From NCBI GenBank assembly GCA_964592645.1, contig CAZQFV010000001.1, positions 186,001 to 250,000 on the forward strand: 64,000 bases of DNA. Reading direction: 5' to 3'. The DNA is from CAZQFV01 sp964592645 (GTDB taxonomy: Bacteria; Chloroflexota; Chloroflexia; DTKN01). The position numbers and the translations under genes were made by a program. Shown here piece after piece: positions 57,238 through 64,000 of the stretch (position 1 is the first letter of the stretch; every line of letters begins with the position of its first letter). The notes beneath the pieces were generated by a model. It saw nothing but the letters and a program-made list of their open reading frames with translations. It had not been told where the DNA came from and did not search any database.

Positions 57238-59055
57238 ATGGGATTTTCGCTCGTTCTGGCCGGCCTCCTCTGGTTCACCCACCTCCTGGCGATCCGCCGC
57301 CGCTTTACCACCCTGACCGATGCCGCCCTGGGGGCCTTTGTCCTGGCCGTGGCCCAGGTGGTCGTTTCGGCGCGCGTCCTGGCCCTGCTGGGCGCGCTGC
57401 GGGCAGTGCCGTTGGCCCTGCTCAACCTGTTCCTGCTGGGCGGAGTGCTACTGGCCGGCAGCCGTGGGCTGCCGGCGGCCTGGCAAGACACCTGGCGCCG
57501 GCTGCGGGGTTTCCTCCACCTGTTCCGGCGCTCGCCCCTCCCCCTGGTCCTGACCCTGGCGGCGGCCGAGCTGATGGCCGCGGCGCTGTGGCAGGCCGTC
57601 CTCCTGCCGGAGGCCAGCTACGACGGCCTGGCCTACCACTTGCCCATGGCCTTTTCCCGCCTGCAGTTCGGCGATGCCCGGACGATCGTCGGCTGGCCCA
57701 TGTGGCTCTCTTCCTATCCCGAGCACTCGGAGCTGCTGATGGTCTGGACCGTCCTGCTGGACGGCACGGCGGCCCTGGTGGACGCGGTGCAGTGGGCCTT
57801 CTGGCCGGCCGCTTTCCTGGCCTGCTACGGCCTGGCGCGCAAGCTGGGGGCCGCCCCCATGTCTTCCTGGGCCGGGGGCGCCCTTCTGGCCCTGGCCCCA
57901 GCGGTGGCCCTGCAAGCCGGTGTGGCCTACAACGACCTGGTGACCGCCACCCTCTTCCTGGTCGCCCTCAACCTGCTCACCGCGCGGGCCGTCCTGCCCA
58001 CGGCGCTCGCCGGCACGGCCCTGGGGCTGATCGCCGGGATCAAGTACGCCGGACTGATCTTTCCCCTGGTCGGCGGCGTAGCCCTGCTTTTGTCCGATCC
58101 GCCCTGGCGGCCGGGCCCGACCTTTTGGCGCCGCGCCCCGGCCCTGGGCCTGCCGGTGCTGTTGCTGGGAGCCCCCTGGTACATCGCCAACTGGGCGCGC
58201 TTTGGCAATCCCATCTGGCCCTTTATCGTCTGGGCCGGAGATTGGCAGCTCTTCCACGGGCAGACCAGCGCCCGGGCCATCTACAGCTACGCCCTCGACC
58301 CGCAGTACCGCGCGCTGCCCGGCTGGCTGCTGGCGCCGTTCTTCTGGCTCGAGCCGCAGACTTTGTATCACTACGAGGCCCGCTACGCTGGCCTGGGCCC
58401 GCTCTGGCCCGTCCTGGGCATCCCGTCCTTCCTCTACCTGCTGACTTCCTTCCGCCGCCTCCGCGGGCCGGCCCTCACCGTGACCCTGGTGGGGCTGGGT
58501 GGGGCCTTTTTTCTGACCCCCTACAACTGGATCCCGCGCTACGTCCTCTTCCTCCTCGGCCTCGGGGCTATCGGCACCGCCTGGGTGCTGCACGCCGGCA
58601 GCGCCTGGACCCGGCGGGTGGCCTGGACTCTGCTGACCCTCGGCGCGGCCTATGCACTGTGGACGGTCGGCCCGCTGGGGATGACCCCACCGGGGCAGTT
58701 GGAGGCCGCCGCCCGCCTCCCGGCGGCGCTGCGCCCGACCATCGGCCTCTCCGATATGCCGGCCTACCGCTGGCTGGAGGAGAACAGCTACGACGGAGCC
58801 CGCGTGGTCTATGGCCTGGGGCTCTACTGGATCGCCCCGCTGTGGGAGAGCGACCTGGACAACGAGGTGCTCTACGTGGAGCAGCGCATCCCCGAGTTCT
58901 GGCACCCCGCGGTCGCCGCCCTGGGGGCGAACTATGTCTTTGTGGAGCGTCACCCCTATAACGACTGGATCGGCAGCGCGGGCCGCCTGGCCCCCGTCTA
59001 CGTCGACGGCCGCTTTGCCATCTACCGCGTCCACCCGCAGGAGCCGGTCCGATGA
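57238..59055 (+). CDS. Polytopic membrane glycosyltransferase, GT39/ArnT-like
   Basis: A 605-residue protein with about a dozen predicted TM helices. The first large outer loop (LPEASYDGLAYHLPMAFSRL) contains acidic and His residues in the place of the catalytic loop of GT-C enzymes such as ArnT and PMT, and the C-terminal 80 residues form a soluble domain (ADYRWLEENSYDGARVVY-like region, YVFVERHPYNDWIGS). It probably transfers a polyprenyl-linked sugar at the outer membrane face. ATG 57238 is preferred (AAAGG at 57226-57230) over a TTG 18 bp upstream. It overlaps the next gene by 4 nt. Confidence 0.75.
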   Translation: MGFSLVLAGLLWFTHLLAIRRRFTTLTDAALGAFVLAVAQVVVSARVLALLGALRAVPLALLNLFLLGGVLLAGSRGLPAAWQDTWRRLRGFLHLFRRSPLPLVLTLAAAELMAAALWQAVLLPEASYDGLAYHLPMAFSRLQFGDARTIVGWPMWLSSYPEHSELLMVWTVLLDGTAALVDAVQWAFWPAAFLACYGLARKLGAAPMSSWAGGALLALAPAVALQAGVAYNDLVTATLFLVALNLLTARAVLPTALAGTALGLIAGIKYAGLIFPLVGGVALLLSDPPWRPGPTFWRRAPALGLPVLLLGAPWYIANWARFGNPIWPFIVWAGDWQLFHGQTSARAIYSYALDPQYRALPGWLLAPFFWLEPQTLYHYEARYAGLGPLWPVLGIPSFLYLLTSFRRLRGPALTVTLVGLGGAFFLTPYNWIPRYVLFLLGLGAIGTAWVLHAGSAWTRRVAWTLLTLGAAYALWTVGPLGMTPPGQLEAAARLPAALRPTIGLSDMPAYRWLEENSYDGARVVYGLGLYWIAPLWESDLDNEVLYVEQRIPEFWHPAVAALGANYVFVERHPYNDWIGSAGRLAPVYVDGRFAIYRVHPQEPVR

Positions 59056-59636
59056 AGAAGCACTGGCGGGAGGCCCTTTTCCTGCTGCTGGCGGCGGCCG
59101 GCCTGGTCCTCTACCTGGCAAGGCCGGAGCGCGCGGAGCAGTGGCGCCGCACGGCTCAGTGGTGGGGCGATCTCGTGTCCTACCGCGGCCTGGAGGAGAG
59201 CGCGCCGCGCTTCCAGGGCGAGCCCATCCTGCGTCCCCCCGCCGACTACAGCCAGAGCGGGCTGGTGCCGCTGGCCACCTTTGGCAGGCAGCTCCAGTAC
59301 CTCGGCGCCGACACCGCGGTGACGCTGGGCCCGTCCGGCGCGGTCCATGTCTGGCTGCTCACCTACTGGCGCTGCCCGCCCTCCTCCTGCTCCTACCGCG
59401 TGCGCTACCGCTGGGGGCAGAGCGGCGCGGGCATGGTCCTGGCCACGCACGACCTGCCGGGACGGACGGCCGTCCGCTCGGGCGATATCGCGGTGGACCG
59501 GCTGCTCCTGCCCCCGGAGGCGCTGTCCCGCGGCGTCGTCGGGGTGGAGGTCGAAGGGGAGCAGTGCCTCCTAGAGGTCGTGTCGGCGGTCCTGGCGGTG
59601 CGCGGCCCGACGCACCTGCTGATCTGGCAGAAGTGA
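59052..59636 (+). CDS. Membrane-anchored protein of the GT39-like cluster, function unknown
   Basis: A 194-residue protein. One N-terminal TM helix (EALFLLLAAAGLVLYLA, residues about 7-23) is followed by a strand-rich extracytoplasmic domain of about 165 residues with a CPPSSC pair (SYRVRYRWGQSGAGMVL, PGRTAVRSGDIAVDRLLLPP). No enzyme motif is evident. The ATG overlaps the stop of the GT39-like gene (ATGA) and its own stop overlaps the GTG of the GT2 gene, so all three proteins are made together and may form one surface-glycan unit. Confidence 0.7.
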   Translation: MKKHWREALFLLLAAAGLVLYLARPERAEQWRRTAQWWGDLVSYRGLEESAPRFQGEPILRPPADYSQSGLVPLATFGRQLQYLGADTAVTLGPSGAVHVWLLTYWRCPPSSCSYRVRYRWGQSGAGMVLATHDLPGRTAVRSGDIAVDRLLLPPEALSRGVVGVEVEGEQCLLEVVSAVLAVRGPTHLLIWQK

Positions 59637-60556
59637 GGGCCCCCTTGGCTACCTTCCCCGTCGTGGCGGTCACGTTGAACTGGAACCGGGCGCCGGACAC
59701 CCTGGCCTGCCTGCGCTCGCTCCTGGCGGCCGGCCTGCCGCCCGACCAGGCCATCGTCGTAGACAACGGCTCCACGGACGACAGCGTGGCCGTCCTGCGG
59801 GCGGCCTGCCCGCAGGTGCAGTTCTTGGCCAACGCCCGCAACCTGGGTTTTGCCGGCGGGGCCAACCTCGGCCTGGCCCGGGCCCAGGAGATGGGGCGGC
59901 CCTACATCCTGCTGCTGAACAACGATACCGAGGTGGCGCCGGACGCCCTGGACCTCCTCGTCGCCGCGGCAGAGGCGCATCCGCGGGCCGGCCTCCTCAG
60001 CCCGCTGATCCGCTACGCCGGCGACGACCGCATCTGGTTTGCCGGCTCCTACCGCCGACGCTTGCCGCCGGTGGCCTTCTGGCCGGCCTATCGCCGCCGC
60101 CGCGCCCTCCCGGCGGCCCCGCGGCCCATCGACTATGCCACCGGCTGCGCGATGCTCCTGCGCAGCGCGATGCTCCGGGAGGTGGGCCCCTTCGACGAGG
60201 CCTACTTCATGTACTGGGAGGACCTTGACCTCTGCGAGCGGGCCCGCCGGGCAGGTTGGCAGATTTTGCTAATCCCGGCGGCCGTCGTCCGCCATCGCGT
60301 CTCGGCCAGCACGGGAGAGGAGTCGCCGGCCAAGTGGCGCTACATGGGCCGCTATCTGCCCACTTTCTACCTCCGCTACTACGTCCGGCCGCGCCTGGCG
60401 ATGCTGGCGTGCGTGGTCTGGGTCATCGCCCGGGAGACGCTGCGCGCCAACGGGCGGGTCGTCGGGCCGTTTTGGGAGGGCTTCCGGGAGGGGTGGCGCC
60501 GCGAGGTGGGGAGGGGGTGCGGTGGGGCCCGATCTGGGCCGCCGAAACATGCTTGA
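59633..60556 (+). CDS. Glycosyltransferase family 2, rhamnosyltransferase-like
   Basis: A 307-residue GT2 enzyme. VAVTLNWNRAPDTLACLRSL, AIVVDNGSTDDSV, NLGFAGGANLGLARA, YILLLNNDTEVAPDA (metal site DxE form), DYATGCAMLLRSAMLREVG and FDEAYFMYWEDLDLCERARR are diagnostic of the WcaA/rhamnosyltransferase group. A hydrophobic C-terminal segment may associate with the membrane. The GTG at 59633 overlaps the previous stop (GTGA); TTG 59645 is a weaker alternative. It probably extends a cell-surface glycan along with the GT39-like enzyme. Confidence 0.87.
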   Translation: MRAPLATFPVVAVTLNWNRAPDTLACLRSLLAAGLPPDQAIVVDNGSTDDSVAVLRAACPQVQFLANARNLGFAGGANLGLARAQEMGRPYILLLNNDTEVAPDALDLLVAAAEAHPRAGLLSPLIRYAGDDRIWFAGSYRRRLPPVAFWPAYRRRRALPAAPRPIDYATGCAMLLRSAMLREVGPFDEAYFMYWEDLDLCERARRAGWQILLIPAAVVRHRVSASTGEESPAKWRYMGRYLPTFYLRYYVRPRLAMLACVVWVIARETLRANGRVVGPFWEGFREGWRREVGRGCGGARSGPPKHA

Positions 60557-60581
60557 TTCTACTTGACAATTGTGTTATACT
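60553..60581 (+). promoter_or_regulatory. Promoter of the small membrane protein gene
   Basis: TTGATT (60553-60558), 17 bp, TATACT (60576-60581) with TGT extended -10. A TTGACA at 60563-60568 is only 7 bp from the -10 and is therefore not the -35. Confidence 0.65.
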
Positions 60582-60623
60582 GTCCCCAGTCACGGCGAGA
60601 TCAAAGACAAAAGGAGAAAGGCC

Positions 60624-60869
60624 ATGAGCGAAAAGCGCGGCACTTGGTTCGAGTCGGGCAAAGGAGAACGAAAGCCAGGCAAGCTGCTGATGTACACCCT
60701 GATCGTTCTGACAGGTGTCGTCTTTGCGAGCGTCTCCTTTGTGCTGCTGCTCTTCAGCAAGGGCACCATCGGGTACTCCCTGCTGTGGGGCCTGATCGCG
60801 GCCGCCATCACGGCGGTGATCGGGGTCATCGTCTGGCTCGTCCACCAGAAACTCATCGTCAAGAAGTAG
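60624..60869 (+). CDS. Small two-helix membrane protein, function unknown
   Basis: An 81-residue protein with a charged N terminus (residues 1-18) and two hydrophobic helices (about 19-42 and 47-72), ending in basic residues (HQKLIVKK). Unlike its neighbours it is Lys- and Ile-rich, and its codons are less GC-biased. AAGGAG precedes ATG 60624, and it has its own promoter and a strong downstream hairpin, so it is a single-gene unit. I do not recognise the family. Confidence 0.75.
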   Translation: MSEKRGTWFESGKGERKPGKLLMYTLIVLTGVVFASVSFVLLLFSKGTIGYSLLWGLIAAAITAVIGVIVWLVHQKLIVKK

Positions 60870-60889
60870 GTGCGATCCTCATCCCGCAG

Positions 60890-60920
60890 CGTTGATGCCG
60901 CCCCCCGGGCGGCATCAACG
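60890..60920. terminator. Hairpin between convergent genes
   Basis: Perfect 14-bp arms 60890-60903 and 60907-60920 with a 3-nt loop. It lies 20 bp after the small membrane gene and overlaps the stop of the PAP2 gene, so it could serve both. There is no clear T-run on either strand. Confidence 0.6.
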
Positions 60921-61874
60921 TTCGGCCTCCTGATTGTCCGGGCCGAAGAACAGGCGAAAGAGGGCCGGGGCCAGCAGCGACGCCCACAGGCCGACCAGGG
61001 CGTAGCGGGCCAGGACCGGGGTCTCGCTGGCCCAGTCGACCAGCCCCATGACGGGCAGGAGCGGCTCCGCGCCCGGCTCATGGGACAGGGAAGCGGGTAT
61101 GGCCGAGGGCAGGGGAGCCAGGATGGAGCTCAGGCCGACAAAGAGGAGCAGGATGCCGGCCAGCCCGATGATCGCCTTCAGAACCTGCTGCCACCAGGGC
61201 CGGCGCACCGGAAAGCGGATGTACTGCCGCTCGATGATGTGGCCCAGGAGGGCGCCGAAAAGGGCCCCCATGCTCTGCGCGCTGCTGTGGGAGGGAAAGA
61301 GGACAAAGAAGAGCAGCGGCAACAGCGCCAGGACCAGTGTCACCGGGAACTTGGCCTGCAAGGGCATGCCGGCTAGCAGGCGAAAGAGGATATAGGCCGC
61401 TCCCAGGAGCAGCAGGCCGATGAGCACGCCCCCCAGCACGTCCGTCGGCCAGTGCAACCCCAGGTAGAGGCGGGAGAAAGCCACCAGCACGACCACGATC
61501 GGGGCCGTGACGTACAGCCAGCGCCGGCGCACGACCATGGCCAAGTAGCCCCAGAAGACGGTGGCGTCCAGCGCGTGTCCGCTGGGAAAGGCCATGTCGC
61601 CGGCGGTCTCGGTGTAGCGGGCCCGGATCAGGTCGGGAAAGGCCTGGAAAGGGCGCGGCCGGCCGACGATCTCCTTGAGGGCCCCGCCGATGTACACCGT
61701 GGAGAGAAAGAGCACAAAGAGGCGCAGCGTGCCCCGGACATCCACGCACCAATAGAGGAAGCAGAGGATCGCCAGGTAAAAGTACTCGCTGCCCAGGTTG
61801 GTGATGGCCCCCATGGCCGTGTCCAGCCAGGGGGTGGCGAAGGATTGCAGCCAGAGCAGAAAGTTTAGCTCCAT
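60915..61874 (-). CDS. PAP2-family phosphatase
   Basis: A 319-residue membrane phosphatase. The three PAP2 active-site motifs are present: LKEIVGRPRP (K-x6-RP form), FPSGHALDA (PSGH), and SRLYLGLHWPTDVLGG (SR-x5-H-x3-D). Around ten TM helices extend beyond the core domain. It may dephosphorylate undecaprenyl pyrophosphate or lipid phosphates at the outer face. Of two ATG codons, 61874 is preferred because AAGGAG lies directly against 61880. It follows the lipoprotein gene on the same strand after about 30 nt and may be the last gene of that operon. Confidence 0.9.
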   Translation of the reverse strand: MELNFLLWLQSFATPWLDTAMGAITNLGSEYFYLAILCFLYWCVDVRGTLRLFVLFLSTVYIGGALKEIVGRPRPFQAFPDLIRARYTETAGDMAFPSGHALDATVFWGYLAMVVRRRWLYVTAPIVVVLVAFSRLYLGLHWPTDVLGGVLIGLLLLGAAYILFRLLAGMPLQAKFPVTLVLALLPLLFFVLFPSHSSAQSMGALFGALLGHIIERQYIRFPVRRPWWQQVLKAIIGLAGILLLFVGLSSILAPLPSAIPASLSHEPGAEPLLPVMGLVDWASETPVLARYALVGLWASLLAPALFRLFFGPDNQEAER

Positions 61875-61905
61875 CGACATCTCCTTGGGGGCACGGGTGT
61901 GGCCC

Positions 61906-62385
61906 CTACTTTCGGACGACCTGAAACCCCGGGCCGGCCGCCACGCTCAAGTCCACCACCACCTCCTGCCCGCCATAGCCGTCGCGGCTGTCGTGGGCGC
62001 GCACCGTCACCTGCGCCGCGCCCGCCGGCAGCCGCAGTCCGGAGAGGGCCGTCTGGAAGGGCTGCCCCGCCGGGTGCGGCTGGGTGAAGGGGCGGGCGTA
62101 GCTGAGCGTCTGCCCGTCGGGGAGGGGGATCAGCGCCTCCCAGCGGTCGACATAGTGCTCCGGGCCCTCCTCGTCGTGCTGCACGGTCACCTCGAAGCGC
62201 CAGGTGCCGCCGCTCTCCATGGTAGCGCGGACGAAACGGACATGGGCATAGGAGGGACCGCCGGGGGCTGTCGTCGGGGCCGGCAGGAGCTCCGGGGCCG
62301 GCAGCGGCGTGGGCACGATGGCGCATCCGGCCAACAGGCAGGACAACAGGACGCCAGCGATCAAGGGCAGCTTGGCTCGTTTCAT
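61906..62385 (-). CDS. Lipoprotein, function unknown
   Basis: A 159-residue lipoprotein: signal core LPLIAGVLLSCLLAGC with lipobox cysteine C21, a Pro-rich stalk, and a strand-rich domain (YAHVRFVRATMESGGTWRFE, LRLPAGAAQVTVRAHDSRDG) resembling a small Ig-like or DUF-type beta sandwich. The ATG overlaps the stop of the response regulator (ATGA) with GGAGG before it, so it is made with the signalling proteins and may act as an accessory sensor. No known family was recognised. Confidence 0.8.
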   Translation of the reverse strand: MKRAKLPLIAGVLLSCLLAGCAIVPTPLPAPELLPAPTTAPGGPSYAHVRFVRATMESGGTWRFEVTVQHDEEGPEHYVDRWEALIPLPDGQTLSYARPFTQPHPAGQPFQTALSGLRLPAGAAQVTVRAHDSRDGYGGQEVVVDLSVAAGPGFQVVRK

Positions 62386-63158
62386 CCGCTCGACCTCCGA
62401 TGTCCCTCCGCGGTCCGGCCGCTCTCGTCCGACCGGCCGGCCTGGGGACCGAACTCCTTGAAACGATACCCCACCCCCCGTTCGGTCAAGATATACTTGG
62501 GGTGGGCCGGGTCGACCTCGATCTTTTGTCGCAGGTAGGTGATGTACAGGCGCAGGTATTGGGCCTCGTCGCGGTACTCCGGCCCCCACACCTTGGAGAG
62601 GAGCATCTCGTGGGTCATCACCCAGCCGGCGTTCTGCACCAGGTGGTAGAGCAGGCGGTACTCCGTCGGGCGGAGCTTGACCACCTGGCCGCGGACGATG
62701 ACCTCGCGCTTGGCCGTGTCGATGGTCAGCTCGTCGTCCACCACGATGCGCGCCTGGGCCGCGGCCGGCGATTCGGCCCGCCGCAGCACGGCCTTGATGC
62801 GGCTGAGCAGCTCGCGGGGGGAAAAGGGCTTGGCGATATAGTCGTCGGCGCCCTGCTCCAGACCGCGCACCAGGTCGTGCTCCTCCCCGCGCACGGTGAC
62901 CATGATGACCGGCACGGACGAGACCTCCCGGATGCGCTGCAGCGCCTCGAAGCCGTCCATCTGCGGCATCATCACGTCCAGCAGCACCAGGTCGGGCAGG
63001 TCCGCGCGCACCCGCTCCAGGGCCTCCAGCCCGTTGTGGGCCGTGGCCACCCGGTAGCCCTCCAGTTCCAGGTTCATGCGCATGAACTCGACCATGCGTT
63101 TCTCGTCGTCGACGACGAGGACCAGCTTACCCCTCGGAGAGAACTTTTCGACTTCCAT
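62382..63158 (-). CDS. OmpR/PhoB-family response regulator
   Basis: A 258-residue response regulator. Receiver: VVDDEKRMVEFM, phospho-acceptor D61 (LLLDVMMPQMDGFEAL), VTVRG, and KPFSPRELL. Winged-helix domain: LRPTEYRLLYHLVQNAGWVM, YLRLYITYLRQKIEVDP and TERGVGYRFKE. A basic tail of about 20 residues follows. GTG 63176, which overlaps the GDPD stop (GTGA), is an alternative start that would add six residues. The partner kinase is two genes upstream, separated by a phosphodiesterase. Confidence 0.92.
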   Translation of the reverse strand: MEVEKFSPRGKLVLVVDDEKRMVEFMRMNLELEGYRVATAHNGLEALERVRADLPDLVLLDVMMPQMDGFEALQRIREVSSVPVIMVTVRGEEHDLVRGLEQGADDYIAKPFSPRELLSRIKAVLRRAESPAAAQARIVVDDELTIDTAKREVIVRGQVVKLRPTEYRLLYHLVQNAGWVMTHEMLLSKVWGPEYRDEAQYLRLYITYLRQKIEVDPAHPKYILTERGVGYRFKEFGPQAGRSDESGRTAEGHRRSSG

Positions 63159-63172
63159 CGACCGGCACCCTC

Positions 63173-63910
63173 TCACCTGGTTTCCCGGAGCCAGGCCACC
63201 ATTTGCCGCGGGTCATCGCTGATGATGCCGTCCACTCCCCAGCGGGCCAGCCGCCGGGCCTCCGCCGCGCCGTTCACCGTCCAGACGCGCACGCGCAGCC
63301 CGCGGTCGTGGGCCTTTTTCACCAGCCGGGCCGAGACGGCCGGCATCCAGGGATGCAGCGCCTCCAGGCGCAGCTCCTCGACCAGGCGCCAGGGGACCGG
63401 GTGAAAGAGGCCCACGCCGTAGAGGATGGCCAGGGCGAGGCCGTCGTCCAGCCGGCGCAGCCGCCGCAGGTGGGCCGGGTGGAAGGAGGAAAAGACCACC
63501 CGTTCGACCATCCCCGCGGCGCGCACCACCTCCAACACGCGCTGCTCCAGCCCGCTGTCCTCCTCCGGGCCCTTGAGCTCGACGTTGACCAGGCGGGCCG
63601 GGGACAGCGCGGCCAGGGCCTCCTCCAGGGTGGGCACGTAGGTGCCGGGGAACTCTTCTGCCCAGCGACCGCCGGCGTCGAGGCGGCGGATCTCCTCGTA
63701 GCGCAGCCGGTCGGCGCGGCCGCGGCCGGCCGTCGTCCGCGCCAGGTCGTCGTCGTGCAGGACGATGACGGCGCCGTCGGCGCACAGGCGGGCGTCCAGT
63801 TCCACCCCATCGGCCCCCACCTCCAGGGCGCGGCGAAAGGCCGGCAGCGTGTTCTCGGGGGCCTCCCGGCGGGCGCCGCGGTGGCCGAGGATCAGCGGGG
63901 CATCGCTCAT
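63173..63910 (-). CDS. Glycerophosphodiester phosphodiesterase
   Basis: A 245-residue GDPD-family TIM-barrel enzyme that hydrolyses glycerophosphodiesters to glycerol-3-phosphate and an alcohol. Signature motifs: ILGHRGARREAPENTLPAF with the catalytic His, VELDARLCADGAVIVLHDDD with metal-binding E and D and the second His, and NVELKGPEED. No signal peptide is seen, so it acts inside the cell. Its ATG overlaps the histidine kinase stop (ATGA), and its stop overlaps or abuts the response regulator, so it is embedded in a two-component operon. GGAGAGGAGCC precedes the start. Confidence 0.93.
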   Translation of the reverse strand: MSDAPLILGHRGARREAPENTLPAFRRALEVGADGVELDARLCADGAVIVLHDDDLARTTAGRGRADRLRYEEIRRLDAGGRWAEEFPGTYVPTLEEALAALSPARLVNVELKGPEEDSGLEQRVLEVVRAAGMVERVVFSSFHPAHLRRLRRLDDGLALAILYGVGLFHPVPWRLVEELRLEALHPWMPAVSARLVKKAHDRGLRVRVWTVNGAAEARRLARWGVDGIISDDPRQMVAWLRETR

Positions 63911-64000
63911 GGCTCCTCTCCTTCCCGGCGGGGCAGGGAGAAGAAAAAGGTCGAGCCCTGCCCCACCTGGCTCTTGACCCAGATCTCGCCGCCGTGGGCC
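63907..64000 (-). CDS. Sensor histidine kinase, C-terminal end (partial)
   Basis: The last 30 codons of a minus-strand gene that continues past the window edge. The sequence AHGGEIWVKSQVGQGSTFFF followed by SLPRREGEEP is the end of a HATPase domain (the strand after the G2 box). The stop TGA overlaps the GDPD start. It is the first of the coupled genes in the window and presumably phosphorylates the response regulator at 62382. Confidence 0.85.
   Translation of the reverse strand, partial: AHGGEIWVKSQVGQGSTFFFSLPRREGEEP

Noticed and set aside
60563..60568. TTGACA as -35 of the small membrane gene
   Set aside because: It is only 7 bp from TATACT. TTGATT at 60553-60558 has the correct 17-bp spacing.
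1..64000. tRNA genes, CRISPR arrays, insertion sequences, prophage
   Set aside because: No cloverleaf with a GTTCRANNC T-loop in a gap, no regularly spaced direct repeats, and no transposase or phage gene was seen. The xer gene is a housekeeping type.

Overview
The window is a dense, high-GC (by eye well above 60%) bacterial chromosome segment with short intergenic gaps, many 1-4 nt start/stop overlaps, GTG/TTG starts and AGGAGG ribosome binding sites. Gene content suggests a member of the Chloroflexota (Anaerolineae-like), perhaps thermophilic. The pointers are an IleRS of the variant-KMSKS type, a GltD/HdrA/MvhD fusion, Opp-type sugar ABC transport with phosphorolytic glycosidases, and low-complexity palindromic repeats between genes. 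This assignment is an inference and no rRNA is present to confirm it. Promoters are mostly sigma70-like: TTGACA or TTGCGC, a 17 bp spacer, then TATAAT or TACAAT, often with an extended -10.

Layout. 1-3.5 kb: 3' end of ileS, a RidA protein and a possible flavin split-barrel protein. 3.6-9.6 kb: a GT-C-like membrane protein, two GT2 enzymes, a creatininase-family hydrolase, and a convergent CrtO/CrtQ-like acyltransferase/glycosyltransferase pair. 9.7-15.9 kb: rimO, a BlaI-type repressor and a Cys-rich zinc protein sharing a duplicated promoter block, xerC/D, glyQS and deoC. 16-21 kb: a two-component system with a Met-rich sensor loop, then a translationally coupled M23 peptidase and FG-GAP lipoprotein. 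21-27.6 kb: a lower-GC island with a PD-(D/E)XK nuclease-like fragment, a giant HdrA/GltD/MvhD fusion with an HdrCB partner, and a DNA methyltransferase followed by the internally deleted remnant of what looks like a BglII/BstYI-type endonuclease.

27.8-34.6 kb: a methyltransferase with a C-terminal Ig-like domain, then the minus-strand cluster dnaX-ybaB-recR-roadblock-prmA-rsmE-PHP. 34.6-46.2 kb: a beta-glycoside utilisation locus with a LacI regulator carrying two perfect operators, GH130 and GH94 phosphorylases, a complete Opp-type ABC transporter and a DUF4380-like protein. The set would import short beta-glycosides and cleave them with phosphate. 46.3-52.3 kb: a GT4, a Wzz-like protein, a CpsB/YwqE-type PHP phosphatase, M19 and M3 peptidases and a DUF985 cupin. 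52.4-60.9 kb: dnaE, two paralogous small membrane proteins, a GT39-like/GT2 cell-surface cluster and a small membrane protein. 60.9-64 kb, minus strand: a histidine kinase (partial), GDPD, response regulator and lipoprotein chained by 4-nt overlaps, then PAP2.

I saw no tRNA, rRNA, CRISPR array, insertion sequence or phage gene. The only gene-free stretch over 300 bp (34488-34892) is regulatory DNA between dnaX and the LacI gene. Two scars of restriction systems and a set of palindromic low-complexity repeats, some of which have become coding sequence, are the most unusual elements.
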